NCBI GenBank assembly: GCA_900239685.1
Contig: OENT01000015.1
Location: 310,001-374,000, forward strand
DNA length: 64,000 nt
Reading direction: 5' to 3'
From: Rotaria macrura
Taxonomy: Eukaryota > Rotifera > Eurotatoria > Philodinida > Philodinidae
The translations under genes and the position numbers were made by a program. How positions within the stretch are numbered: the first letter of the stretch is position 1; every line of letters starts with the position of its first letter. Positions 27,334-40,942 of this stretch are shown in pieces. A model generated the notes under the pieces. That model was not told the DNA's origin, did no database searches, and was given only the letters and a program-made list of their open reading frames with translations.

Positions 27334-29084
27334 TTATTCATGAACAACACGTTGATTGAGATTAGGATGAAGCGGCTTTATAACAGAAGCTTTACGTGAT
27401 AAACCAACACGAGACATTTGTAATGAGGAAATATTTATTTTACTTGTTGGAAAACCTAATGGTGCATTAGATTTTTTTGTTGCAGCATCAACTGTCGAAA
27501 CTAAAATCAAGAAAATTTTCGAAGGATAAAATACATACAATCATATAAAAATACGACTCGATCAGGTTTACTCAGAATTTTTTATCGATCGACTATTGCG
27601 TATATGTATAAGAATCTAGATGAAAACAGTTCGTACATAGATCTGAAAAACTTATATCTCGGTTGTCGATTCGTTTGGTTATTTTTTGTATTAACGAACA
27701 TTAAAAAAATACAACAAACAATATTCTACGAGATGAAGTATTGCAGAAAATTACTTCGTGAAGTCTTCTTTTATTGTCGTGATGCATCAGTCTCATGAGA
27801 AATACAAATATATGATTTCTACTTGTAATATTACGCAATATGGTTTTCATAGGATTGATCGGTCTCAGTGAAAAGTTTTTGCAGGCAAGTTTAAAATGTT
27901 CAATGTTGAAGAAAATCGTTCATTCAACATTTCTAAACACTTTACACCAGATTCCGGTAGCTGAGGAAATTAGATTTCAATTGTAGCAAGATCCAAACGC
28001 TGAAAAAACTTGAAATTTCCTTTTTTATGCTTAGGAATTATTGTTAGCTTTTGGGATAAAGAAAAAAATAAAACAATTTGTAAAATATTGGAATTAACGC
28101 ATATATATATATATATTGATTTACTTGGTGTTTTTTGTTGGCCGCGTGTTACCAATCGAGAGGAATGGAGATCAACGGATGGTGCTGTTGATGTTTCTTG
28201 AAGTGAAAAAAGAAAGAGAAATATTTTTGATTTCGACATTTTTTTCTATATTTATATATGTATATGAAACTTTCATCTACCTGAATATTTCTTTTTTTCT
28301 TCAATTTTACGAATTGATTTTTTTCTTGATGTTGGTTCTTCGTCAAAGTTACGTATTTCTTCTTCCTCTTCATCATTAGATTTATTTTCATTAATATTCT
28401 CCTCTACAATTGCACGTATTAAATTTATTAGTAAACGCTGATGAATTACCTTCTTCTTCTATTTTTATTCGTTTACTTTTTGGTAATGAATTTTCATCTG
28501 ATTCGTTTTCTGTTTTTGTTTGACTTTCTAAAGTAAACGTCAATGACATTGAAGATTTCTTTCAAAATACTCATTCGTACCATTACTCGATCCTGTTGGT
28601 GTGCTATTTATAATTTCTTCATTATCAGTAACAATCGATATTTCGATAGATGATTCGGTTGTTTGTACTGTTTCTTTCGAAAGTTTTAGTGCTAAATCAA
28701 GTTCTTCTTGTTCTGTTTTTGATAGCCTGATTTGAGAAGAAAAACGATTTTCCTTCTCAAAAATTAGTTGAAAAAGAGCATAAAAAACACCTGACACACT
28801 TTTCTTTACGTTTTCTTGGTGGCTGACGATTTGAAGATTTGGATTCTGTTTCTTGGTCGTTTGAATTTACACTACGAGATTTTTTGCTATGACTAGCTGT
28901 TGCGATAAAATCTAAATTATATGAATAAATAAGAAGATAAGATTTATATTGTTTTTCTTTTTAATTTACCATCCTCATCGTTGTGTTCTGTAACAGGTGC
29001 CATCTTTGTTGTGCTAAATAAAAAATGAGCAGTCGGAGAACATAAAAAAAACCAAATATTAACTTACCGTTTGCCACCGGGCAT
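27334..29084 (-). CDS. RAD51AP1: RAD51-associated protein 1 (RAD51AP1)-like
   Basis: Eight small exons (29068-29084, 28970-29013, 28791-28911, 28581-28726, 28450-28527, 28281-28403, 28125-28196, 27334-27500) give about 255 aa. The strongest evidence is the C-terminus: SRVGLSRKASVIKPLHPN matches the RAD51-binding motif of RAD51AP1 (LGLSRLARVKPLHPN) near the protein end. Two more blocks fit the vertebrate order: N-terminal DFIATASHSKKSR (vertebrate DDDFVSATVPLNKKSR) and an internal acidic helix EEELDLALKLSKE-like segment (QEELDLALKLSKE) matching the VALALS region. The middle is acidic and Lys-rich, typical of this disordered DNA-binding protein, which stimulates RAD51 joint-molecule formation. 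The exon 3 donor is ambiguous (28791 or 28800). RAD51AP2 shares the C-terminal motif but is far larger and lacks the N-terminal block. Confidence 0.75.
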
Positions 29085-30579
29085 GATTATTCAATAGTAT
29101 TTAAAATAATAATTTCAAAAGAACTGAAATAGTTTATAATCTAGACATGTAAAAATTAATGGCATAGTTTGGTTTTGGCATGGAAGTGTTATTAATCAAT
29201 AGGAAATGCTAACAGAAACAAAATATTTTAATGTCATATTCTACTATCAGAATTGGTAAATCGATGTTGATAGAAATTTCTATGTCTAATACTATGATTA
29301 GTAGAATATTCTCTTATTTGAACAAAAATTTTTCATTCACATTATAAGACGATAAATATAGATGCAATATTTAATGAAACATTGACTGATTCACATGCTT
29401 AGACTTGGTTATGTATTCAATTTTTCATTTGTTTGACATAGTAAAACATAGAAAAACTCAACAGCTACGAAGTACACAAAGAATACTTTAATTATTACGA
29501 TGTGATTGAATTTTCTACCGCAACTTAAAATAGCAATAAAATATTTATGACATTATTAAACAAGTGCCGAACATAAAAGGATCAAGTTATAAAACATAAG
29601 AATGAGAACATAGCAGCTGAAAGTTGCTCTGGATGGTGCTAGCCATTAACTATCAAAATAAAAGAAAACAACTAGTGAAGTAGTACTAGAGATGTGATCC
29701 AAACAAAGTTCTTTATAATTTTCTTTTTTCTGACGAGAAGCGAAACCCTAATCAAACTAAAATGATGAGAATCAATCAGTATTATGTTGAAATCGTAAAC
29801 GACATAGTAATATACATATTTAGATACGAATCTAATATAGTTGAATTTAAAAAAAGAATATAATATGTAGTTTCTATTAATAAATATAGCGACAAAGAGT
29901 TCGATTCATATCCATGCAATTAATATCTTCGAGTTATGAACAGTAAAAAATTCACTTATAATCTGATTTATTCTGGCATTTCGAGATTGACATGAGAGAA
30001 AAGTATCATGCTCTTGTCATATATTGCTTTTTCCTCTAAAGGCAGATGTCAGAGAATGATAATTTTTATGAAAACCGTTCAGGGTCAATATAGTTCTTAA
30101 CAGTAACAATCAAAGTACAACATCAATCTAAGAATATCAAAATGTGAAACTTGTCTTCCTACAATCGTCTATTATAAGTGATGAATATATAGATTTTCAT
30201 ACTCAAGTTACACGACATTTACGCTACTTTCATAGATATTTTCACCAATAAATTTCCTGTGAATATATAGCATAGAAAAGCTACTGTGTTACATAAAAGA
30301 AAGTATGAGATATGATCAAACTTGTCTTCTTTTCAACAAACTATTTTTACTACTATAGAATATCTTTGCTTCTTGATGACAAACTACTAATATATGTAAA
30401 TAAAAGATGATCATACTTAATCTAAAACAAATAAACGTAAACATTCGTATAATATATAAATTATTTTTAAATTTGAATAGGTCATTTTCATGCTTCTTGA
30501 ATTGATCTCTTTATTAAAATAATACAGCAAAAAGAATGTTGATAAATATACATGAGAGATGATTTCCATTGAAATTTTT
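29085..30579. other. Intergenic region upstream of RAD51AP1
   Basis: About 1.5 kb of AT-rich sequence between the RAD51AP1-like start and the VPS37 stop. I see no coding frame with a recognisable domain, no RNA gene and no clear repeat. Confidence 0.5.
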
Positions 30580-31940
30580 CTAGCGATATCCACTACCATG
30601 GATGTATTGATTAGGATTAAGGTAAGATGTTGTTTGCGACATTTGAATTAGTTCATGAAATTTTTCAGCTTTTATTTTTAATTCATGTGCTCGTTTACGA
30701 TCTTCGATGAAACGACGCTCAAATTCTGCTACTTCTTCTTCAGTTTTTTCACCACAGAAAAAGTCTTCAGCTGTTTGCTAAAAACACAAAGAAATTAATC
30801 CTAGACTCTCTCTCTTTATTTCTCACATCCATAATGATCAATTTAAAAGAAATAAAATTATTTCTTTTAGTCTTCAAGATTTTTCTTTACCCTGCTACCC
30901 TTAAAAGGTATAAATTTCAAATATGCGTCTTCTCGCATCCCCTACTTCCTGAAGCGTTCTTTCAAGCAAATACAATTTATATTAACCCTAAACAATGAAG
31001 GCCCAAAGATGTGAGAAAACGAGATCGATTATAAGAAATAAATCGAACGAAGTCGTCAATTTGAATACTTTCTTTTTATCATATCTATTAAAAAGTTTAT
31101 TTTCTATGAAATATCTTTGTAATGACTACAAAAAAATCGATCATATGAAATCTTTTTTTTAAATCTTTTCCCTTATTTATGACTGAACTATGAACTATGA
31201 AACTAAAAGAATAAATTTTGTAGATACAGTGATTTGTTTCAAAAAAAGATTTGAGACAAACAACATTCTAATTTTATTTATCTAATTCAAAAGCAACGGT
31301 CAGTTAGTTTTTCAGTGGTTCAGAGTTTGAGAATAAGCATGGAAATTTTGAGATTAAAATGAGAATATTGTTTTTCTCTTATCCGTTAAACGTTAAATAC
31401 GAATTGTTAAATATTATAATGAAATGACTTTCTCTACCTCTGTAGATCGTTCAAGTTCTGATGCTGCTGTCTGCAGAAGTACCCAAATCATCTCAGGATT
31501 GGTGTCACCAAGTTTTTCTTCTACATCGTAAAAGAAAAGAAGTAAATTAATTTATTATGTGACTTGATAATTTTACCGTATTGTTGTTGAGTAAATTTGT
31601 ATTCATCTCGAGCTACATTAAGTGTGTCATAGATTTCGGCAAGTTTTCGTTTTTCATGTACAAGTATGGGCTCTTTATCAAGATTTTGTAAAGCTAAACG
31701 TTTTACATTGGTTTTTAAACTTTCCTTTTTGATTTCCATTTGTTGGACCTGAAAAGTTTCAAAAGTAAAAAAAATTTAATTTTCAAATAAAAGTCTTACT
31801 TCACTAAGGTTTCCTATCAATTTTGTTAATTCATCTTCATTATTCATTAATTTTGTTAAATCATCAGTATTCTTTTGACTAATAATACTTCGTACTTCGT
31901 TTAATACACTATCAGTGTTTGAATGATAACCGTTTATCAT
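30580..31940 (-). CDS. VPS37: ESCRT-I subunit VPS37
   Basis: Four exons (31800-31940, 31577-31748, 31438-31520, 30580-30777) encode 197 aa with a Mod(r)/VPS37 domain over nearly the full length. Features in order: an N-terminal EDELTKLIGNLSE segment, a coiled coil (LKTNVKRLALQNLDKEPIL, then HEKRKLAEIYDTL), a middle IWVLLQTAASELERSTE, and the C-terminal hallmark AEDFFCGEKTEEEVAEFERR followed by RKRAHELKIKAEKFHEL. VPS37 bridges ESCRT-I with TSG101, VPS28 and MVB12 in multivesicular-body sorting and membrane scission. It lacks the N-terminal UEV-like and Pro-rich extensions of VPS37A and VPS37C, so it is closest in size to VPS37B/D cores. A 660-bp intron precedes the last exon. Which vertebrate paralogue it corresponds to cannot be decided here. 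Confidence 0.87.
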
Positions 31941-34900
31941 TTTATGTGAAGCGAAAATAAAATTAAGAGTATGATTTTATTTACTTGTTTCGTTCTTTCT
32001 CTTTGTTTGAACAAATAAAATAGGTCATGATTCATTTTCTACCTTTTTTTATCATTGCTTTTTCAATCACCAATCAAAACAAAGCAAGAATTTTTATCTT
32101 CGCACGCATATAATTTTACTTTTTTTCGAAAATAAAAAGAAACCTTACTCATCATCTTTTATTTTAATATAATTTAAATCTGAAAATATGATTAATTGTA
32201 GATGAACTTGAAAAAAAGCATGATTTTCAGTTTGAAAATATTAGTCATATCTCATCGTATTAAGATGTAAACTTCGTGAGGAGAAAACAGTACCGATCAT
32301 GATCTGTTTCTTAATTTGCGTATTATGGTCTGATTTATAGGCCTAACCAGTCTACAAATATATTTTACGTTAGCTAACTACAACTACTGGATATGGTTAC
32401 TTAACAATCCTCTAATTTAGTTTGAGATAGATACTGTATTTTTATAAGAATAAAACTAAAAAGAGCAAAATCATCTAAATTGTCTTCTTGTATGTCAGTG
32501 TAGTCAAGGCTTGATAGATGTTGAGTTTTTATGATTTTTCCGCAGAAAAAATAGTGCCGCTCTGCTTACAGTGGCTCTTATGTTTTTGTTTCAACGATAT
32601 TAAAACACTTCTTCATTTATGCATGTTTTACATGACACGTCTACCATAAGATAAACAAAACTAAATCAATAAGGTCTCTATTGTTGGTAACATCTTGGAA
32701 GATGAGAAAGAGGTCATCACCCCTTGGTATACGCCTCACATTGTTTCTCATCTATGACAAGGAAGAAAAGATAAAAATTGATCTGCAGTTTAATAATTTA
32801 TGATAGAATTGTACAAATAAAGAAGCTAGTGGAAATAGAGTATCGTTGAACGAATGAACTTTATCGAAACGATGACGTCATTATCATACGTAATAACTAG
32901 ATTAGTTTCACACTCATGCTCAACTTGCAAATGTCAACCATTTCTTTTCATGTACGAATCTTCATCTTGCTAAACGCTACGCACTACAAGAACAACGATA
33001 GGAGAGTTCATTTGATTGACGTCTGTATCCCACAGTCTTGATCCTTGAGTTACTAATGATAGATGAGCTTCGTCTGTAGCTATTACCATGATCGCTTTGA
33101 TGTTGTTGGACATAGATAAAGTTTATCTAACAGAGTTCGTTGTCTACATAAGAAAATAAATTCATTGAGATTAAAGTTTTTTACACCAATTTCTTTCAAT
33201 ACTGATAATTAGAATGGACACTTGCTTTTGTTTTTCACCGTATATAATCTCAGAACACTAACTAATCGAAATAAACTAACGAAGAGAAGTAAAAATCTCT
33301 CTACCTAAACTGCACAGTTCACTTGTTTATTTTCAACTTTCGAAATAGCATACTGGCAATTACCTTACTAGTCATATTTTTTATTCTTGATGTCATTGTA
33401 AAATGTAGCGCTTTTTTAAAATTTATGTACATCTTCAACGTCAAGAACAATTAATTCTTGATTCTCGTTCTGCAAGATACACCTGACTCATGTTACACAG
33501 AATGAACTCAATAAAATCAAAGAGAATCCTAGTTGTTGAACGCTTTGAAGGATCGCTAAATAATCATATTTTAAAGTTTCCATAAGATTCTTTCTTTCAT
33601 TCTTCTTCATGCAAGAAGACCGGATATATATTGCATTACAGAGGCACGACATTCCTCAGAAATCGTATCCATATTTCAGAAAGAATACATAATAAAACAA
33701 TCACTGTTCTAGAACGTGCATTTATTATTCATTCTATATTTGCCAAGTTCCAAGCTTACGAATTTCATCATCGTTTTGCACTATTATAGTTCATTCATTT
33801 TTACAGTTTCTATCTCAGTCGATTACGTTGTTCACTGCTATTGCTGAGCTGCGTTTTCGAAACGTCTTAGAGACATTGTTGATGTTTTGGTCGTATTGAA
33901 CGATTTTTCACGCTATAGTTCAACGTCTGTTGGCACATCTTCAATCGATCTTGCAAATTGCACATATGTCAACATACTCTTTTCTTTGCTTTGACTTAAT
34001 CAAATGGAGCATCAATTGCTCGTCAAGTCATGCTTTTTCCAGCTACTTTAATGAGAAAGGAGTATCCCGTTGGGCATCCAACGTCTTTTCTATACTATTT
34101 TTATGAAACATTGATTCTCATTTATAGTTAATGAAGAACGTAGTTCAATTACAAATGTATGTCATGAAAAACACTTGTTTTCATTTATTGATCGATTGAT
34201 TGAGTCGTCGTGTGTTAAAAGTATATTGGTCTGATCGGCTCGAGTGAAAAATGTAACGAAAAGTATCGACTTATTTCTGTTTGATTATTCATTGTATTCT
34301 ATGTCGTTGTCCTCTTTTATATCCGTTATATCTCTCGTTCCACGATCAATATTACGTGTTTTCATGTCAATTGCTTTCTCTCCTATTTAATCGTGCGTTC
34401 TTCTAGTAAAAAAGCGAGAACTCGTGGCTCGCAGAAGTCAAATTAAAAAGAATCTTCTAAAATAGGCAGCACTTCCATCAAGTTCTCTGCAGAGCGATCT
34501 TTCCTTACTTCGAACGACAATGGCAAAAATATACACTTCTGATGTTATGATGATATCAAAAATGGTCTCTCAGAATTACGAGAGGCCAAGTGATCGTACA
34601 CTTGAATTAGTTGGAGTTTCTATAGTGTATTAGCACTATAGATTCAACGGCTGTTTTTTCTTAACACAAAACTAGAGTGGTGCTCATTTTTCCAATAAAT
34701 TCTGGTTGAACAGTTAACTTGACTGGTTGATTTTGCAATGGATGAACTATTTTGAAATACCGTCGAGCGGAAACTATCTTATGGTATGAAGTATTAACAG
34801 AAGAAATTGTATCTCATATTTCAACACGTGTCTTTTTTCAGTTTTTCAAAAGTCTTCTTGATCAACAATTGAAAAATTCGAACATATGTCTGGGTAGTAT

Positions 34901-35915
34901 CAGGATACTCCTTTGATGTTAATAATCTGGTTGATATTGAATCTAGGTATCACTCATAAATCACCAGAACAAAAGAATAAACAGTTGTTGCAAGGTTATC
35001 CTCACTGTGATTTCGAAGGAATTTAATGATTGTTCGTCTGCAGAGAATTAAACAATCTCGTTTAACAATTAAGACAGTCAAGTAATTATATTCAAGTTTT
35101 CATCATAAAATAAACGAAGGTTTTTCTCTCTAAACGTAGCGAAATTTAAGATGTAGTATCGGATACTTCATGAAAGTATAAATAGTCGTGAATTTCAAGT
35201 ACCAAAAATTACAATGAAATTTCTTTCAAATCAGTTGAACACACATCAAAAGATTCTTGAGCTTCAACCATTAAAGTATTTAAAACTATAGAGAAATATT
35301 TAAAAGTACGTCGGACTGAGCGAAAGTACGCCAACTTGACTTACAGTAGGATGTAAATTACTTCTTTCTAGTATATGAAAGACGAAATAAAATAACGATC
35401 ACATGATTGACGTTAATCAGACATTTTCTTTTAATCTATTCGAAATCATTGAGAACGTCAGAATATTTTCTGTAAAGAAAGACATGAAGTATTCATATAC
35501 TCTACAACCTCTGCTGTTCTAAAAGAAAATATTCGATAATGTACTTTTACCATTAATATTTGTTTTCGATTCTAAATTTATTTGTACATTAACAGTAAAA
35601 ATTATGTGGCAGTTTTAATTCTATTTTTGCAGTATGTCTTCAAAAATCAGTTTGCAATAGTTAGTGATTTGAACATTTCTTTTGTGTTACATCGATCTTT
35701 TTACACTCTGTGCACTCTATGTTTGTTATGTGAAACTTGAAAATAAACTAGACTGAAGTTTACGAAGTTAAAGAATGTTATTTTTTAAGTATGGCATGCG
35801 CGCACAGTTTTCAAGCTTTTACGTCATTTCTATCCCACGCCAAACGTATAAATAACATTCGTTACGACTACAAGTACTACTTCACAATAAAATTGAGTGT
35901 GATACCGTCTGTTGA
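31941..35915. other. Intergenic region between VPS37 and the LEG1-like gene
   Basis: About 4 kb between divergently oriented genes. No conserved domain is seen. A 47-codon minus-strand frame (32970-33113) is locally less AT-rich and reads like protein, but matches nothing I know. A perfect 9-bp inverted repeat (TCTATAGTG / CACTATAGA, 6-bp loop) lies at 34619-34642. TATA-like sequence at 35847-35854 belongs to the LEG1-like gene. Confidence 0.5.
35847..35854 (+). promoter_or_regulatory. TATA box upstream of the LEG1-like gene
   Basis: TATAAATA lies 62 bp before the ATG at 35916 in a locally less AT-rich context (CCACGCCAAACG before it). Position and sequence fit a core promoter starting near 35880. 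It is striking because the gene body carries stop codons. Confidence 0.5.
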
Positions 35916-37480
35916 ATGGATACAATTATATTCTCATCTATAGTTCTTTTGTTTTTCATGATCGATATTAATGCTAATGAGGTAACTGATAAAGACATAT
36001 ATTATCCTCCATATTGGGATAGGTTTCATACCTAAAAAACGTCTCTGGTAGTCATCCATTTTCGTAAATTACTATTTCCTTTCTCATCCATGTGCAATAT
36101 AAAGATGATAATTTTCTAAAAAAGAGCTTAACAGTTAAAATACGTCGCTGTAATTTCTTTTTTCATTATAAAGTTACATTCCATTAGATACCTTTATCTG
36201 TTATTGAATTAAGTGGACAGACGTTTCATATACAACAAACAGAAAATCTCGTTCATAGAAAAATTCTTGGGTTTTGAGTGAATTCAATTTTAAGTATGAG
36301 AATACGGTGAAATTATAAAAAAGATGAAGTTTAATACAAACAGTGCTGAAAACTCAACGAAAATTCATATGAAAGAAAACGAAATCGTTCGTCTTTAAGC
36401 ATTCATACGTTTAAGAATGGTTGATCCTCGCATAGCTTATCGATTTTTGTTCAATTATGATGCTTCTTCAATTATCTAGATGTTCTTCATGAAGAAATTA
36501 ATATAATTCCTTCATATTTATCCGATTTTCCATTAACAAATGGTTCATCATCTCAATATCGATCGATCGATCCATGGTACTATCCTCATCGAATTGGTTT
36601 ATAAAAAATTCTTATTAACATATTAACACCATTTATGCCGTTTTCTCGTTCGTCTTCAAATGCGTCAAATATTCTTTTCGACTTGGCATCTCAATTCGGT
36701 TGACAGTTTCGTTCAAATCGTCTATTTACGAATGGTGCAATGACTATACCGATGAATAGTTGGTGAGTATCAGCCAATTACTATCTATCAGTAATACTGT
36801 TTCTGGTTGCCATGAATATCGGCCTTATAGCTCGAGAACCGTTTCAAATAGTTCAAAGAGAAAATTATTGTTCGAACTTTTCTGAATGTCTCGATCAAAT
36901 TCCAAATACAGCGGCAGACTGGCAGCGATTCTTTATTAATCTTCAACAATCATCGTCATGCATAGGAAACAAAAGAATTACTAAACGTATCATCGATAAA
37001 TGTTATTTAGTATTCATGTGGTCTGCATATAAAAGTTCGATATACAATGGTTTACCATTAGTTAAATCAAAATTGAATTATCTTCCATCAAATGCTGAAA
37101 AATTATTTGGTTTTGCTTGGGCAAAATTGATTAATTTAATTTCGATGATACGAAAAAATACCAATCTATATGAAAAAATTAAAAATCAACGAAAACTTTT
37201 ACCATATCGTATGTTAAGAGATTCAGATAGGACATCGAATGGAGATGATTTACCGGATTCCGTTAAAAGATCATTAAAAATCCTTTTTTCATTTCGTTTC
37301 GATCGATTATCATTTATTGAAAAAGTCTAGGGAAGACTCACATGCAACTTTGAAGCAAGAACTTATGCCCAAGATAAATTAGATATAATGGCAATATCAA
37401 AATTGACTTTTTTGCATTATTTAGCCAAAGCAGTAGTTAACGCATTTTTGCACAAGTGTGACGATCGATCCAATCTTTGA
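35916..37480 (+). pseudogene. LEG1-family secreted protein gene, broken by in-frame stops
   Basis: A first exon starts at 35916 with a signal peptide (MDTIIFSSIVLLFFMIDINA) and YYPPYWDRF. After an uncertain gap, homology resumes near 36469. The long segment matches the LEG1/DUF781 family: IDPWYYPHRIG, FDLASQFG, NGAMTIPMNSW, VSANYYLSVILFLVA, YCSNFSECLDQIPN, DWQRFFINLQQSSS, FAWAKLINLI. The frame holds TAA at 36602, TGA at 36701 and TGA at 36764, where homologues have Tyr, Trp and Trp, and TAG at 37328, after which it stays open to TGA at 37478. All four are in one frame with no frameshift. LEG1 proteins are secreted and linked to liver growth in vertebrates; their biochemical role is unclear. 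The simplest reading is a recent pseudogene. An unmodelled splice pattern or RNA recoding is possible but less likely. A clean 172-codon frame survives from 36812. Confidence 0.7.
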
Positions 37481-39570
37481 AATACAATTGTCTAATAATT
37501 ACAATACAACGTATTGAATTCGTATTTTACTATGGTCATAATATTTATGGCTGTTTTTGTAATGCATTTTCTGTTTGAAGTGAGTCATCCTATTTTGTTT
37601 AAAGATCCTTTAACTTGCTTGGATTCGCATTGAAATTTTGTTTTTGATAATTTTTAGCATTGTATTGTCTGCTAAATCATTTAGAAATATGTGCAATAAC
37701 AATAAAAATAAAAATTCATGTTAGTACTAATAACAAAAAATTGCAACAATATATTTTAAACACAAGATACAACTCTCTCACATTCATTTGATATTACATC
37801 TCATCAGTATGCTCAATCGTTCTCATAATAAAATTTCCTTGGATGAAATCAAATTTAAACGAATGTTAGTTGTGTAAATTTTGAAAACAGTAATAGAAAA
37901 TTAATCTGATACGTCAAGTAGAAGTTTTTGATAATAAAACAGTTGAAATTGCTGAAATGATAGAGCTTGCAAAGCTATAGATCGATGGTTAAAATAAAAT
38001 TTATCTATACATTAATCTATACAAGAATATAGAAATATCGATTTAGTTTAGACTGTGTAAAAAGTTAAATTCTCGATCTCAAGAAAAAGATACGAGGATA
38101 ACTTTTTGTTATTTGTTGGAATAAATAAATTCATTTAGATCCATCAAATACTAACTAGAAATTGCAATCGTGAATATTCAGATATCCACTTTAGTCTGAC
38201 TAGTATGATTAAATTCATTTTATGGAATGCACTCAATACCTATTTTCATTGCTCTAATGAATGTTTACGTTACAATAATATAAAACTGATAAGTTAACAG
38301 AATCGCAGTCCTACTCTAATGAATAAAAGTTGAAATAATATATAACAACATGAAATCGCTGCAATTCTGATAACTTTATTTACAAATTTCGTTTTATGCT
38401 CTTCCTAATCATATTCCTTTGCATATTATTCAACGTATTAGAAACAACCATATCAAAAGAAAAAAGTTATAATACAAAAATACAGATTTCAAATCTATAT
38501 GGCTAAAATTAGATGTGCTGAAATTTCAATAAGATTTTTCTCAAATGAATATAAAATAAAAACTATTTTATTGTCGACTACTAAAGTGATATTAATGGAA
38601 TGGTTCTCGGTGAATGCAAGTTGATAAAAACTTTGACCGATTTCAATGGTTACAATAGAAATTCAAGTTCAACAGAACAAAAAAAACATTTTCGATTATA
38701 ATTGAATAGTTGTGCAACGAAACTTAGTCATTGTAAGTTTAGTGTTTGTTTTAGCCATTTTTAATGGTTAAGAGCTCCTAGACCACTTATCATTTTGATG
38801 TTGTTGTGAACTAATCTAATTCTAATCTAAAGCTCATGCTCTGATAAAAAGAAGAATTTGAAGTTTTGAAGAACATTAACTTCATAAATGCTCAAAAAAA
38901 TTATAGATTACGCCGATAAGGTATGTCGAACATAATCAGATCAGTTTAATAACTATGGCTATAGGAACTTTCTTGTTTGTCATCTGAAAAACTGTCATCG
39001 ATCCAAGAAACAGATTACAGATGAATGAATAACAAGTAAAACGGGATTATCGATTTCAATAAAGTGAGACAACAGTACAATCAGTTATTTACTTGTTTGA
39101 ATTTTATCGAATTGACACATATGGTTTCAGTTAGCTTGTGACAGATAGCTAAATATGAGATTGTCAATAAAACGTTGTGTATAAATGTCAAACAGTATCT
39201 GAAACATGGAATTTTATTTTCTGAATGAAGTTTTATAGAACATATCTGACAATATTCACTTGTGAAATCCACATATTCTAGTTAGACTAGGTTACGTCCA
39301 AATTTAAACATTAAGAAAATTATTGTTTGCTCAAACTTCAAATTTAGATCATAATAACTATTTGTCAAACAATGATTTAAATGAATACGTGCTCCGAATA
39401 GATTTTTGGTAAAACCGAAGAGAAAAATTCTTCATAGTAAATGATATTGAAAGAGGAGTTTATTGGTTGCTTGGATAGGACAAAGAAAAAAGATTTTCAA
39501 TTATTGAACAAGTATTTGTCGATGAAATAAATCGACAAGTAAAACATAAAAAGTAACAATATCTTAGTCT
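37481..39570. other. Intergenic region, nothing recognised
   Basis: About 2.1 kb of AT-rich DNA between the LEG1-like remnant and the 3' end of DNAJB13. I looked for open frames, tRNA-like T-loop motifs and repeats on both strands and saw nothing supportable. Confidence 0.5.
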
Positions 39571-40942
39571 TTAGTCGTCATGTGACATGCGCTTTTTTCT
39601 ATGGTGACTATGTTGATGATGTTTTTTATTATTTGGATCGTCAATTAATGCTTCTTTGATGAATAATTTTTGATCAGAATTTAATCCATAGGGATATTGT
39701 ACATCGAATTCAATAATTAGATCTCCATGTTTATTTGGATCGATGAAGAATGGCATACCATGATCTGGGATACGTTTTTTATAGCCCGGTCTAAGAGAAG
39801 AAAGAGAAACACAAGCTAATACCTTGTCTAAACAAAAGCAGAGCATTTCATTTCCTTACCGAACAATTTCAGTAATTGGTACATCAAGTAATCGTCCATC
39901 AAGGTGTTCGATATGTAATGTTATACCGATTAATGCATGTCCGAGACTTATTTTCGCTGTATATATAAGATCTGTGTTTATACGTCGAAAAAAAGGATGT
40001 GGTTTATCTTTGATAGTAAAAATAAGATCTGATGGAATATTATTTGGACCTTGATCTCCTTCACCTTCAAATTTTATTTGTGTCTCAGGTAACAAACCAC
40101 GTTTAACCGTAATAGAAAGAATTTTCTCGCGAATACACGATGTTAAGCCATCATCATTTAATACCTTAAAGAAGTGAAATGTATTAAGGTCTTAAGTAAA
40201 TAGGTGAGCAAGGATGTCTTTCTTTACTCGTCGACTTATTTTAATTTTTTTTATTGCACCATGATAGCAATCTTCAAGTGAAAGTAAAAGATCACGGGTT
40301 ATTGGCGTATCTGTTTTTATGCGACCACGGCCTTCTATTCCTCCAAAACTTAAAGCTTTATCTAGATCTGCATTCGTATAAAATTCTAAATCAAATCAAA
40401 TCAAATTTATTTTTCCATATTATTACTTTCTCGTTACTTTTCTACCTGTGAATGGATTATCACCTCCGAAAAAATCTCGGAATACTCTTTCAGCATCACC
40501 ATCAAACACATATCCCTTGCTCCATTCATTTTCTCGTCCTTAAAATATTATCTAAAACGTATTTTGTTCGATGAATCAAAGTAAAAGTTTACCCATAGGT
40601 GGTACGCCATATATCAAGCCTTCATGTCCGAATTGATCATAAATAGCTCGTCGTTTTGCTTAACGTAAAAAGAATCTCAATACTTTATGTAGGCAAGTGA
40701 ATACATACGATCACTTAATACATCATATGCTTCAGCAAGATCATTAAATTTATAAACTGCACTCGGATCATCCGTATTTTTCAATGGATGACATTTGAGT
40801 GCTAACCGACGGTAGCTATACACATATACATAGACAAGAACGATTTACACGAAAATCAACGATTCGATTCTTACGTTGATTTAATTTCACTATCCTTGGC
40901 AACTTGAGCTACTTGAAGAATGCGATAATAATCCTTTCCCAT
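39571..40942 (-). CDS. DNAJB13: DnaJ homolog subfamily B member 13 (ciliary/flagellar J-protein)
   Basis: Seven exons (40875-40942, 40709-40815, 40593-40658, 40446-40538, 40228-40385, 39860-40164, 39571-39790) give 338 aa; human DNAJB13 has 316. The J domain (1-66, [13 protein letters not shown]) carries HPL in place of the Hsp70-activating HPD ([10 protein letters not shown]), the hallmark of DNAJB13. The rest follows the family: [50 protein letters not shown], then the two client-binding beta domains ([46 protein letters not shown]) and [25 protein letters not shown]13 is an axonemal radial-spoke component needed for motile cilia and sperm flagella. The extra length is a His/Lys-rich tail after the usual C-terminus. 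Other class B J-proteins keep HPD, so the assignment is firm. Confidence 0.94.

Noticed and set aside
34619-34642. Perfect 9-bp inverted repeat with a 6-bp loop
   Set aside because: Short palindromes are expected in 64 kb of AT-rich DNA; no flanking gene, U-tract or repeat copy gives it meaning.
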